Shown here: one piece after another, positions 18,193 to 26,551 of the stretch | Layout: each line of letters starts with the position of its first letter | Position numbering within the stretch: position 1 is the first letter of the stretch | Assembly (NCBI RefSeq): GCF_000162475.2 | Contig: NZ_KI391971.1 | Coordinates: 1,446,911 to 1,510,910 of the forward strand | From: Granulicatella elegans ATCC 700633 | Lineage (GTDB): Bacteria > Bacillota > Bacilli > Lactobacillales > Aerococcaceae | Direction: 5' to 3' | DNA length: 64,000 nt | Made by a program: the position numbers and the translations under genes | The notes under the pieces: generated by a model | What the model saw: only the letters and a program-made list of their open reading frames with translations | Told to the model about the DNA's origin: nothing | The model's database searches: none

Positions 18193-18430
18193 TTATCTCA
18201 CTACAATCCAATTTTCATCTTTCTTTGATTCAATTCTTTCTATCATTTTTTTCTTGCAAAGATTTAAATGTTCTTTCGATAGTCCTTTTTGTTACACCTA
18301 TTATTTCTGCAAGTTCAACTGATCTTACACTTGGATTTTCTATCAAAAGTTCTATTACTTTCTTTTCAGTCTAATTCAAAGTGACATTTAAAACAACATT
18401 TTTTGTCGTCTTTTTATGTTTCATTTCCAT
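18193..18430 (-). pseudogene. Decayed HTH C-terminal domain of an AlbA_2/RecG-like regulator
   Basis: The translation reads M.MKHKKTTKNVVLNVTLN, a TAG at 18371-18373, then TEKKVIELLIENPSVRSVEL, IIGVTKRTIERTFKSLQEK, then a frameshift into MIERIESKKDENWIVVR. This matches the C-terminal winged HTH of ATP-binding transcriptional regulators of the AlbA_2 group, whose proteins end LxxKGxIERxGxxxxGxW. With a nonsense codon, a frameshift and no N-terminal domain, it is a remnant. The stretch 18431-18554 holds no gene I can support. Confidence 0.65.
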
Positions 18431-18554
18431 AAAGAAAGGTTAAGAACCTTTTTGGGGTTGTATAATTTATAGGACTGATGAAAAAATCCATCCACCTTAT
18501 TTAACAAAATGCAAAAAATTATAAAACTATACTAGTTCCCCAAAATATATTCAT

Positions 18555-18812
18555 CTAATCAATTCTCTCGAATACCATAGTTGCTTGAATCTTATCCCCT
18601 CCAAGAAAACCTTTAGAACCGGAAGAAGTTGTTGAGATTGTATGTAATCTATAGCCCAAAGCTGCCTGCTTATTAATTGCGGCTTGAAGATTAGTCAAAC
18701 TAGCAGTCCCTGAACCTGTACCTAAAAATTTCTCTGTCAACACAACCTGAAGAACTACATACTTCTCACCACCACCAGTAGCTGCTTTTCCCGTAATATT
18801 ATCCCATGACAT
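18555..18812 (-). CDS. DUF4177 domain-containing protein
   Basis: This is an 85-residue protein. The C-terminal part has the DUF4177 pattern: LQAAINKQAALGYRLHT followed by the strand ATMVFER. The fold is small alpha/beta with unknown function, and members are frequent in bacterial accessory loci. The ATG at 18812 has GGAGG at a spacing of 8; the upstream ATG contains that GGAGG and is not the start. It is the last gene before guaA and thus the island gene nearest the attachment site. Confidence 0.7.
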   Translation of the reverse strand: MSWDNITGKAATGGGEKYVVLQVVLTEKFLGTGSGTASLTNLQAAINKQAALGYRLHTISTTSSGSKGFLGGDKIQATMVFERID

Positions 18813-18962
18813 GTTTAAAACCTCCATCTTTTAAATTTCATCTAAAATTAAAAATTCTCTTTCAAAACTGATTTATATTTCTTTATAAAGAATTTTATTA
18901 AAACAACATCACTGAATCCCAGTATTCCCATTAATTTATATACTGTAACCTATTTTGTACCG

Positions 18963-20516
18963 TTACTCCCACTCAATCGTAGCAGGTGGTTTACTTGTTA
19001 TATCATACACCACTCGGTTTACATGTCCGACTTCGTTCACAATTCTTGCACTGATCGTTTGTAAGACTTCCCATGGGATGCGAGCGAAGTCACTTGTCAT
19101 ACCATCGATACTTGTCACTGCACGAATGCCGATTGTGTAATCGTATGTTCTTCCATCTCCCATTACTCCGACACTGCGGATTCCTGGTAAGACTGTGAAG
19201 TATTGCCATACGTCTCTTTCAAGTCCGTTTTTAGCAATTTCTTCTCTTAAGATGGCATCACTTTCTCGTACGATTTCTAGTTTTTCTTCGGTTACTTCTC
19301 CTAGTACTCGAATGCCTAGTCCTGGTCCTGGGAATGGTTGGCGCCATACGATTGAATCTGGCATACCTAATGCTGTTCCTAAGGCACGGACTTCGTCTTT
19401 GAATAGTGTGTTTAGTGGTTCAATTAATTCAAACTGCATATCTTCTGGTAGTCCTCCCACATTGTGGTGAGACTTAATGGTTTGAGCTGTTTTTGTTCCG
19501 GATTCGATAATATCTGTATATAAAGTTCCTTGTGCTAAGAAATCCACATCCGTTAATTTTGCTGCTTCATCATCGAATACATAGACAAATTCATTTCCAA
19601 TAATTTTACGTTTTTGTTCTGGATCACTAACACCTTTTAGTTTGGATAAGAAGCGTTCTTGGGCATTCACTCGGATAATATTTAAGCCAAATTTTCCCGA
19701 TAAGCTTTCCATTACTTGGTCACCTTCGTCTTTTCTTAGTAAACCGTGGTCTACAAAAATACACGTTAATTGGTCGCCGATAGCTTTTTGTAGTAGGACA
19801 CCTACAACGCTTGAGTCAACTCCGCCTGATAAACCTAATAATACTTTTTTATTGCCAACTTTTTCGCGAATTTTTTCAATTTCCATCTCGATGAAGTTTG
19901 CCATCGTCCAATCACCTGTTGCACCACAAATATTGAACACAAAGTTTTTCAACATATCATTTCCATGAATACTGTGACGTACTTCTGGATGGAATTGCAC
20001 TCCATAAATATTTCGTTCTGGATTTTCAAATGCTGCAAATGGTGTATGCTCATTTGAAGCTGTTACAGTGAACCCTTCTGGGATAGCTGTAATTCTGTCA
20101 CCATGACTCATTAAGACTTCTTCTGAAGCAGATAATCCTTCGAAAATTCCTGAATCTGTATTAAATACTTCTACTTTAGCAGGACCATATTCTCTTGTCG
20201 GTGAAGATTCAACAGTTCCTCCAAATAAATGAGTTGTCAACTGCATTCCATAACAGATTCCTAATACAGGAATTCCTAATTCAAAAATTGCAGGATCTAC
20301 TGTAAAAGCTCCTGATTCGTAAACACTATGAGGTCCTCCAGAGAAAATAATCCCTTTTACATTGCCATGCTTTTTGATTTCTTCTGCCGTAATATCATTA
20401 TGAAGTAACTCACTGAATACACCAAACTCACGGATACGACGTGTAATCAGTTGGTTATACTGACTTCCAAAATCTAACACAATAATTTTTTCTAACGAAG
20501 TGGTTCTTGTTGACAT
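18963..20516 (-). CDS. guaA: GMP synthase (glutamine-hydrolysing)
   Basis: The 517-residue two-domain enzyme converts XMP to GMP. The N-terminal class I glutaminase has the Cys nucleophile in GICYGMQL and the FHPEV motif. The ATP pyrophosphatase has the P-loop SGGVDSSV and the C-terminal dimerisation domain ends ATIEWE. The full length is retained, so island integration at the 3' end restored the last codons. GGAGG precedes the ATG and an extended -10 (TGATACAAT, 20545-20553) lies about 30 bp upstream. Confidence 0.97.
   Translation of the reverse strand: MSTRTTSLEKIIVLDFGSQYNQLITRRIREFGVFSELLHNDITAEEIKKHGNVKGIIFSGGPHSVYESGAFTVDPAIFELGIPVLGICYGMQLTTHLFGGTVESSPTREYGPAKVEVFNTDSGIFEGLSASEEVLMSHGDRITAIPEGFTVTASNEHTPFAAFENPERNIYGVQFHPEVRHSIHGNDMLKNFVFNICGATGDWTMANFIEMEIEKIREKVGNKKVLLGLSGGVDSSVVGVLLQKAIGDQLTCIFVDHGLLRKDEGDQVMESLSGKFGLNIIRVNAQERFLSKLKGVSDPEQKRKIIGNEFVYVFDDEAAKLTDVDFLAQGTLYTDIIESGTKTAQTIKSHHNVGGLPEDMQFELIEPLNTLFKDEVRALGTALGMPDSIVWRQPFPGPGLGIRVLGEVTEEKLEIVRESDAILREEIAKNGLERDVWQYFTVLPGIRSVGVMGDGRTYDYTIGIRAVTSIDGMTSDFARIPWEVLQTISARIVNEVGHVNRVVYDITSKPPATIEWE
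18965..18981. repeat. Attachment site at the guaA 3' end
   Basis: TACTCCCACTCAAT covers the last codons of guaA (IEWE-stop). It is repeated as TACTCCCACTCGAT at 14568-14581, 4.4 kb away. The DNA between them has the defence pair, a small gene, a decayed HTH gene and DUF4177. Confidence 0.55.
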
Positions 20517-20642
20517 AAAAAGCCTCCTTAGTTTTATTACCTATATTGTATCAGAAAATCACGAAAGTTACCTTAAATATTTATAAAATTCGTTCGGATT
20601 TTTATTAAATTTTCTCATTTTTCATGTGTTATCCTTCTATTC

Positions 20643-20686
20643 CAAAAAAGAACCCACAGAGACGTCTATCCTGCGAGTTCTTCTTC
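20643..20686 (-). terminator. Terminator of coaA
   Basis: GAACTCGCAG / CTGTGGGTTC stem followed by TTTTTT on the minus strand, directly past the coaA stop. Confidence 0.7.
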
Positions 20687-20692
20687 CATTCT

Positions 20693-21616
20693 TTAGTATT
20701 TTTTCACTTGGACATAGTCAATATGATGTCCGTATGTTTTATGCAAAATAAAGTCTGCACGTCCTTTTGTTGGTAAGATGTATTCCTTTAGATTCTTCAA
20801 ATTCGTTTTTTTCCATACATCTTTTGCCATAGCGATGGCTTCTTCTCGGTCTCCAATCGCAAACTGGTAATAAAAATTATCGGGCTGAGTTTTTGCTCGT
20901 TCCATTAATAATTCAAAACGTTCTAAATACCATTTTTCAATGAGATTTTCTTCTGCATCAACATAAATCGACCAGTCAAAGAAATCACTCACGTAAATTT
21001 CTCGATTTGGCGGTAATTGTAATACATTAATTCCTTCCACGATTAAAATATCTGGTGGATAAATAACTTGTTTTTCATTTGGAATAATGTCGTAAATTTC
21101 ATGAGAATAAACAGGTGCTTCAACAGCTTCTTCTCCTGTTTTAATATCCAGTAAGAAATTCACTAATGATTCCATATCATAACTTTCTGGGAATCCTTTG
21201 CGATGTAAAATTCCTTTTTCCACTAAATCCTTTGTTGGCCATAAAAATCCATCCGTTGTCATCAATTCAACGGTTAATTCTGGATATTTTTGTTGGAGCA
21301 TTGTTTGCATTAAACGTGCTGTTGTACTTTTCCCAACTGCTACACTTCCTGAAACTCCAATAATAAAGGGAACTTTCTTCTTCGGTTGTTTTAAGAAATA
21401 TTGTTCTTGTTCATGAATTTGTCCATGTTTTTGATAATAGATATCAAAGTAATCTAATAAGGGTGCATATACTTCTTGTACGTCAATTAATGAAATTCTA
21501 TCATTCAATGATGTTAAATGTTCTAATTCTTGTAATGTTAATGCTAAGTGATGGGCATTTTGATATTGTTTCCATTCATCTCGGCTAATATGATAATACG
21601 TCGATGTGTCTGTCAC
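20693..21616 (-). CDS. coaA: Pantothenate kinase, type I
   Basis: This 307-residue enzyme phosphorylates pantothenate in the first step of CoA synthesis. The P-loop is GVSGSVAVGKST, followed by TTDGFLWP and the ILIVEGINVLQ strand typical of CoaA. I choose the GTG at 21616 (VTDTSTYYH) because GGAG lies 9 nt upstream and the length then equals the family norm of about 306. The longer reading from 21664 lacks a ribosome-binding site. Confidence 0.94.
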   Translation of the reverse strand: MTDTSTYYHISRDEWKQYQNAHHLALTLQELEHLTSLNDRISLIDVQEVYAPLLDYFDIYYQKHGQIHEQEQYFLKQPKKKVPFIIGVSGSVAVGKSTTARLMQTMLQQKYPELTVELMTTDGFLWPTKDLVEKGILHRKGFPESYDMESLVNFLLDIKTGEEAVEAPVYSHEIYDIIPNEKQVIYPPDILIVEGINVLQLPPNREIYVSDFFDWSIYVDAEENLIEKWYLERFELLMERAKTQPDNFYYQFAIGDREEAIAMAKDVWKKTNLKNLKEYILPTKGRADFILHKTYGHHIDYVQVKKY

Positions 21617-21725
21617 AACGATTCTCTCCTTTTGTTGAATTCCTTTTCTTGCGTATTTTACCATAGTTTTTTTAGTATGACTAACGATTGTGTCTTTAAA
21701 TTTCCTTTAAATCCTCGCTTGTTCG

Positions 21726-21754
21726 TTTACACCTTTAGTGGTTTTTAGTATGAT
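21726..21754 (+). promoter_or_regulatory. Promoter of the mevalonate operon
   Basis: TTTACA (21726-21731), 17-nt spacer, TATGAT (21749-21754). Transcription would start about 25 bp before the mvk ATG. Confidence 0.75.
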
Positions 21755-21784
21755 AAATAAGAGAAATTATGAAGGAGTTTTATC

Positions 21785-22813
21785 ATGGAATATACAACAG
21801 CTTCCGGTATGGGACAGTCTACTGGAAAAGTCATTTTAATGGGGGAACATGCAGTCGTCCATCATCAACCTGCGATTGCCATTCCTTTTTCCGGTGTATC
21901 AGTTCAAGCAAAAATTCAACCAAGCTCTCATCCACTAAGCATTCATTGCGACTTTTATAGTGGATTAGCTTATGAAATGCCGGAAGTATTGAAAAGTTTA
22001 AAATTTACAATCCATGAAGCATTGAAACAAATTGAACAACTTCGTCCTGAATTAGGAATTACGCCTACTACTCGTTCGTATTGGAATAATGGGAAAGTAG
22101 AAAAAGGAGAGGCATCCTTCGTACAAGCACCTTCTATTGAGATTACGATTACTTCTTCTATTCCTGCAGAACGTGGCATGGGATCAAGCGCAGCTGTTTC
22201 AGTAGCGGTAGTGAGAGGATTGTTTGATTATTACAATGTTCCTTTAAGCGAACCATTATTATTCGAAATTGTACAAGCTTCTGAAAAAATCGCTCATGGA
22301 AATCCAAGTGGTATTGATACCTCAACGACTAGTGGAAAAGAAGCTGTATTTTTTATAAAAGGAGAAGCTTTACAACCTCTGTCTATTCAACTAAAAGGTA
22401 CTTTAATTGTGGCAGATACGGGTATTACAGGACAAACACTAAAAGCTGTTCAAGCTGTACAAGAAAAAATCCAACAAGAACCTATTTCTACTCAAAAAAT
22501 CATTGAAGAAATTGGAGAACTAGTACATACTGCTAAAACTTGTCTAGCAAAAGGAGACGTTCATACATTAGGAAGTCTTTTAACTCAAAACCATACACTT
22601 CTTCAACAATTAGAAGTATCAAACGAAACGTTAGACCATCTTGTTCAAACGGCTCTTGAAAATGGAGCGATTGGTGCCAAAATGACAGGTGGAGGACTAG
22701 GTGGCTGTATGATTGCTCTTGCAGCAAGTCTCGAAGAAGCACAAAAAATTGCTGTAGCTTTACAACAAGCCGGAGCTGTACAAACATGGATACATTCATT
22801 TTCCAATGAATAA
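21785..22813 (+). CDS. mvk: Mevalonate kinase
   Basis: This 342-residue GHMP kinase makes mevalonate 5-phosphate. It has the N-terminal GKVILMGEHAVVH, the ATP loop ERGMGSSAAVSVA and the C-terminal MTGGGLGGCM motif. It is the first gene of a four-gene operon for isopentenyl diphosphate, with AAGGAG before the ATG and a strong promoter. The gene order mvk-mvaD-pmk-fni is the usual one in streptococci and relatives. Confidence 0.96.
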   Translation: MEYTTASGMGQSTGKVILMGEHAVVHHQPAIAIPFSGVSVQAKIQPSSHPLSIHCDFYSGLAYEMPEVLKSLKFTIHEALKQIEQLRPELGITPTTRSYWNNGKVEKGEASFVQAPSIEITITSSIPAERGMGSSAAVSVAVVRGLFDYYNVPLSEPLLFEIVQASEKIAHGNPSGIDTSTTSGKEAVFFIKGEALQPLSIQLKGTLIVADTGITGQTLKAVQAVQEKIQQEPISTQKIIEEIGELVHTAKTCLAKGDVHTLGSLLTQNHTLLQQLEVSNETLDHLVQTALENGAIGAKMTGGGLGGCMIALAASLEEAQKIAVALQQAGAVQTWIHSFSNE

Positions 22814-22825
22814 AAAGGAGCTTAT

Positions 22826-23851
22826 ATGAAAACAACAGGAATTGCACGTGCGCATACAAATATTGCACTGATTAAATATTGGGGAAAAAAAGATAAAGCA
22901 TTATTTCTTCCAATGAATAGTAGCTTATCCCTCACATTAGAGGCTTTTTATACCGATACAAAAATTACTTTAGATAAAACTTTAGAAAAAGATGAATTTT
23001 ATTTAAATAATGTTTTGCAACAAGAAGCTGAAATACAAAAAATTTCAAAATTTTTAGATTTATTCCGTATCCCTGCAAAGGAAACACGATTTGCTCGTAT
23101 TGAGAGTTATAACTTTGTTCCTACTGCAGCTGGTTTAGCAAGTTCTGCTTCAGCTTTTGCAGCTTTAGCAGGAGCGATGCATCAAGCAATGGGATGGGAT
23201 TTATCAAGAAGTGAATTATCAACATATGCTCGTCGTGGAAGTGGAAGTTCTACGAGAAGTTTATTTGGTGGCTTCGTTGAATGGAATCAAGGAACGAATT
23301 CAGAAGATAGTATGGCAATTCCGATTGACGATGCTTCTTGGGATATTGGAATGCTCATCGTCGTTGTTAATGGTGCTGCTAAAAAAATCTCTAGTCGAGT
23401 TGGAATGGAACAAACAGTTGCCACTTCTCCTTTCTATCCTGCATGGGTAGAAAGTGCAAAAACTGATTTAGAAGAGATTAAAATAGCCATCCAAGAGAAA
23501 AACTTTACTCGAATGGGAGAAATTGCCGAATTTAACGGAATGAAAATGCATGCGACAATGCTTGCAAGTCAACCTCCATTTTGTTATTTTGAACCAGATA
23601 GCCTGATTGCTCAGCAACAAGTCGTTTACTTACGTGAAGTATTAGGAATTCCTGCTTATTACACAATGGATGCTGGTCCGAATATAAAAGTGCTTTGTAA
23701 AGCGAGTGATTTAGACAAAGTCCGTGACCATTTCGAACAGTATTTTGCTTCTGAAAAACTTATTACCTCTCATCCAGGAGAAGCAATGAGAACTTTAACA
23801 GAAGAAGAATGGCAAGAAAGCATTCAACATTTCAATCAAAAAGGATTTTAA
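22826..23851 (+). CDS. mvaD: Diphosphomevalonate decarboxylase
   Basis: The 341-residue GHMP-type enzyme converts mevalonate diphosphate to isopentenyl diphosphate. Signature segments are ARAHTNIALIKYWGK, PTAAGLASSASAFAAL and the TMDAGPNIKVLC strand. It starts 12 bp after mvk with AAAAAGGAG. Confidence 0.96.
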   Translation: MKTTGIARAHTNIALIKYWGKKDKALFLPMNSSLSLTLEAFYTDTKITLDKTLEKDEFYLNNVLQQEAEIQKISKFLDLFRIPAKETRFARIESYNFVPTAAGLASSASAFAALAGAMHQAMGWDLSRSELSTYARRGSGSSTRSLFGGFVEWNQGTNSEDSMAIPIDDASWDIGMLIVVVNGAAKKISSRVGMEQTVATSPFYPAWVESAKTDLEEIKIAIQEKNFTRMGEIAEFNGMKMHATMLASQPPFCYFEPDSLIAQQQVVYLREVLGIPAYYTMDAGPNIKVLCKASDLDKVRDHFEQYFASEKLITSHPGEAMRTLTEEEWQESIQHFNQKGF

Positions 23852-23853
23852 CT

Positions 23854-24966
23854 ATGAATATACAAGCTACAGCTCCTGGAAAATTATTTATCGCTGGTGA
23901 ATACGCAGTCGTTACTCCAGGACAACCGGCACTCATTGCAGCGGTCAATCGCTATTTAACGGTTGACTTAACTCTTTCCCTTGAAGAAGTTGGAACAATT
24001 TATTCCACTCAACAACCGGATTTGACGCTTCATTGGAAAAGAAAACAAGGACTTTTACAAATCATCGAAGAAAATCATCCATTTACCTTGATGACTACTG
24101 CGATTGAAGTTGCTGAAACTTATGCGAAACAACGAAACTCTTGGAATGAAGAACTCTATCATTTAAAAGTCACAAGCCAATTAGACGATGTTCACTCGAA
24201 TATCAAATTTGGTCTCGGCTCTAGTGGAGCTGTCGTTGTCGCAACTATTGACGCTATTTTACAGTGGCATCATATTCCTGTTGAACCTCTACTCGTTTAT
24301 AAATTAGCAGCTATTACGAATACTCTTCTCGGCAGTAACGGTTCCTTAGGAGATATTGCTTCCAGTGCCTTTGGTGGCATCATTTTATATCAGCGAATAG
24401 ATACAACATGGATCAAAGAACAATTGCAACAGCATTCCATTGCAGAAGTTGTCAACAAAGAATGGACAGGCTTAGTCATTCAACCATTATCTTTACCAAC
24501 AACTCTAAAAATGCTTGTTGGATGGACAAAGGAAAAAGCCGACACTTCTTCGTTCGTATCATCTGTCACTCATACAAGAACGCAAGCAGAAAAGGATGCG
24601 TATTACCAACAATTTTTAAAACAAAACACAACCATTTTAAACCAGATAACGACTGCTTTAACAGAAGAAAATACAGAAGCATTTCTACAAGGAATTACGG
24701 ATAACCGAGCTCTCTTATTAGACTTTGCTAAAGAGATGAATATCATCCTCGAAACTCCATCTCTTACAAAACTTTGCCAAATTGGGCTTCAAGAAAATGC
24801 TAGTGCCAAAACTTCTGGAGCTGGCGGAGGCGATTGTGGAATTTGCTTTATTACAAAACCTCAACAAGAAGAATCCATTACGACCCAATGGGAAAAAGCT
24901 GGTATTCTTCCACTAAACTTAGAAATAGCCCCTACAAAAGGTGCTATTAGAAAGGAGCTCTCATGA
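23854..24966 (+). CDS. pmk: Phosphomevalonate kinase
   Basis: The 370-residue GHMP kinase makes mevalonate diphosphate. It has APGKLFIAGEYAVV, the loop KFGLGSSGAVVVA and KTSGAGGGDCGI. The start is the ATG at 23854 (MNIQATAPGKLF), 2 bp after the mvaD stop with AAGGA inside mvaD; upstream codons of the open frame overlap mvaD and are not coding. It overlaps fni by 4 bp. Confidence 0.95.
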   Translation: MNIQATAPGKLFIAGEYAVVTPGQPALIAAVNRYLTVDLTLSLEEVGTIYSTQQPDLTLHWKRKQGLLQIIEENHPFTLMTTAIEVAETYAKQRNSWNEELYHLKVTSQLDDVHSNIKFGLGSSGAVVVATIDAILQWHHIPVEPLLVYKLAAITNTLLGSNGSLGDIASSAFGGIILYQRIDTTWIKEQLQQHSIAEVVNKEWTGLVIQPLSLPTTLKMLVGWTKEKADTSSFVSSVTHTRTQAEKDAYYQQFLKQNTTILNQITTALTEENTEAFLQGITDNRALLLDFAKEMNIILETPSLTKLCQIGLQENASAKTSGAGGGDCGICFITKPQQEESITTQWEKAGILPLNLEIAPTKGAIRKELS

Positions 24967-26045
24967 CACAAGCCTATACACAACAAATGAAAAGAAAAGA
25001 TGAACATGTGGGGCATGCGACTCAACAATATCAATCACAGTCGCATTTAGAATTACGACAAACTCGTTTTGTCCATCATCCTCTATCTGAAATGGCTGTA
25101 GATGAAGTTTCTCTTCAAACAAAAATGGCAGGATTCACTTTAGAAACTCCATTTTTCATTAATGCGATTACTGGTGGAAGTCCTCGAACAACTCTTATTA
25201 ATCAACGACTAGCGCAATTGGCGCATGAAACAGGAATTGCGATGGCAACTGGATCGATGAGTATTGCCATGAAAGACCCTTCTACTGCAGAAAGCTTCAC
25301 CATTATTCGAAAAGAAAATCCTAACGGAATTGTATTGGCGAATTTAGGAGCACATTATACCGTTGAATCTGCTAAAAAAGCAATTGACCTTATTGAAGCA
25401 AATGGGATTCAAATTCATGTGAATACGTTACAAGAATTAGTGATGCCAGAAGGCGATCGCTCTTTCCATCATTGGTTAAAAAATATTGAGGAAATCGTCT
25501 CTCATGTAGACGTTCCTGTTATTGTTAAAGAAGTCGGATTTGGATTTAGTAGAGAAGCCATGCAAGAACTAATCAATATCGGAGTTCAAACGATTGATAT
25601 TAGTGGACGTGGAGGCACAAATTTTGCAGCCATTGAAAATGCTCGAAGAGAAGATACTTTATTTGATGAATTAGAAGACTGGGGACAAACAACGGTTCAG
25701 TCCTTAGTAGAAGGTTATGATTTACCTTGTGAACTCATTGCTTCTGGGGGCATTCATTCACCATTAGATATCGTAAAATGTCTTGCACTAGGAGCAAGTG
25801 CTGTAGGAATGTCTGGAGAATTTTTACACTTAATTCGCCCACAAGACTCCCTCCCAACAGCCATTCAAACCGTTAATGACTGGAAGAATCAATTGAAGAA
25901 TATTTACACCTTATTAGGCGTTTCAAAAACCGAAGCATTACGTCAAACAGACATCATTCTTCCACACACAACCGCTCACTGGTGCAACGCCCGCCACATA
26001 GACTGGACAACCTTCGCAAATAGAAAAACAAAGAACTTTTCATAA
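24963..26045 (+). CDS. fni: Type 2 isopentenyl-diphosphate delta-isomerase
   Basis: This 360-residue FMN- and NADPH-dependent isomerase interconverts IPP and DMAPP. Seen are the flavin site NAITGGS, HVNTLQELVMPEGDR, SGRGGTNFAAIE and the phosphate loop ASGGIHSPLD. It is the last gene of the mevalonate operon, coupled to pmk by ATGA. No simple terminator follows; instead come the two structured repeats. Confidence 0.95.
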   Translation: MTQAYTQQMKRKDEHVGHATQQYQSQSHLELRQTRFVHHPLSEMAVDEVSLQTKMAGFTLETPFFINAITGGSPRTTLINQRLAQLAHETGIAMATGSMSIAMKDPSTAESFTIIRKENPNGIVLANLGAHYTVESAKKAIDLIEANGIQIHVNTLQELVMPEGDRSFHHWLKNIEEIVSHVDVPVIVKEVGFGFSREAMQELINIGVQTIDISGRGGTNFAAIENARREDTLFDELEDWGQTTVQSLVEGYDLPCELIASGGIHSPLDIVKCLALGASAVGMSGEFLHLIRPQDSLPTAIQTVNDWKNQLKNIYTLLGVSKTEALRQTDIILPHTTAHWCNARHIDWTTFANRKTKNFS

Positions 26046-26158
26046 TAGCAGAAGCAACTAAAACCGCACTAGCAGTTTTAGTTGCCGGAAAATTTGAGAC
26101 CTAGGATCAAATTTTAGCAATGAGACTCGCAAGTCTGCCATCGTCCGTTGCTACTTCA
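26041..26158. repeat. Structured repeat, copy A
   Basis: First of two tandem related units (about 75% identical, spaced about 147 bp) directly after fni. It contains a perfect 11-bp stem GCAACTAAAAC/GTTTTAGTTGC, a second stem AAAATTTGA/TCAAATTTT with an inner CCTAGG, and a third GACT/AGTC hairpin, then CGTCCGTTGCTACTT. AGCAAC at the 5' side can also pair with GTTGCT at the 3' side. No coding potential. Family unknown to me. Confidence 0.7.
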
Positions 26159-26187
26159 AAAAGTAAATAGAAAAACAAAAAAATTGT

Positions 26188-26309
26188 CATAATAGCACAA
26201 GCAACCAAAACCGCAATAGCGGTTTTAGTTACCGGAAAATTTGAGACCTCAGGCTCAAATTTTAGCCATGAGATTCGCTTTTGCGAAGCTGCTGGCGTCC
26301 GTTGCTACT
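26188..26309. repeat. Structured repeat, copy B
   Basis: This second unit keeps the same hairpin plan with changed bases. Stem 1 is AAAACCGC-AATA-GCGGTTTT, stem 2 is AAAATTTGAG/CTCAAATTTT, stem 3 is TTCGC-TTTT-GCGAA, and the end is again CGTCCGTTGCTACT. Substitutions that keep pairing in stems 2 and 3 suggest selection on structure. The two copies sit between convergent genes (fni on plus, small membrane protein on minus). Confidence 0.7.
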
Positions 26310-26335
26310 CATAACAATTTTTTTGTTTTTCTATT

Positions 26336-26530
26336 CTACGACACAAATAAGAAATGAATGATTCTTAATAGATAGGCGAAAAATCCGATTATCAACAAGC
26401 AAATCATCACCACATGCAAATAAACTCCAACCATCGAAGTATTTACAAACGATTGAACCGCATTTACTTTCGTAAAAATCAAAATATAAATCAAACCTAT
26501 CCAAAATCCTAAACTTAATAGGCGCTTCAT
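26336..26530 (-). CDS. Small two-helix membrane protein
   Basis: The 64-residue product MKRLLSLGFWIGLIYILIFT has two predicted membrane helices (about 6-20 and 36-60). AAAGGAGAG is well placed before the ATG. It follows the YeiH-type gene by 21 bp on the same strand, so a shared transcript is likely. No family is recognised; it could be a small partner of the transporter. Confidence 0.65.
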   Translation of the reverse strand: MKRLLSLGFWIGLIYILIFTKVNAVQSFVNTSMVGVYLHVVMICLLIIGFFAYLLRIIHFLFVS

Positions 26531-26551
26531 AAACTCTCCTTTATTCAGGGA

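Noticed and set aside
20517-20640. Possible guanine riboswitch before guaA
   Set aside because: No purine riboswitch core could be found; the extended -10 at 20545-20553 leaves a leader of only about 20-25 nt.
22533-22868. Minus-strand frame inside mvk
   Set aside because: Shadow of mvk and mvaD codons; both kinase and decarboxylase have full motif sets.
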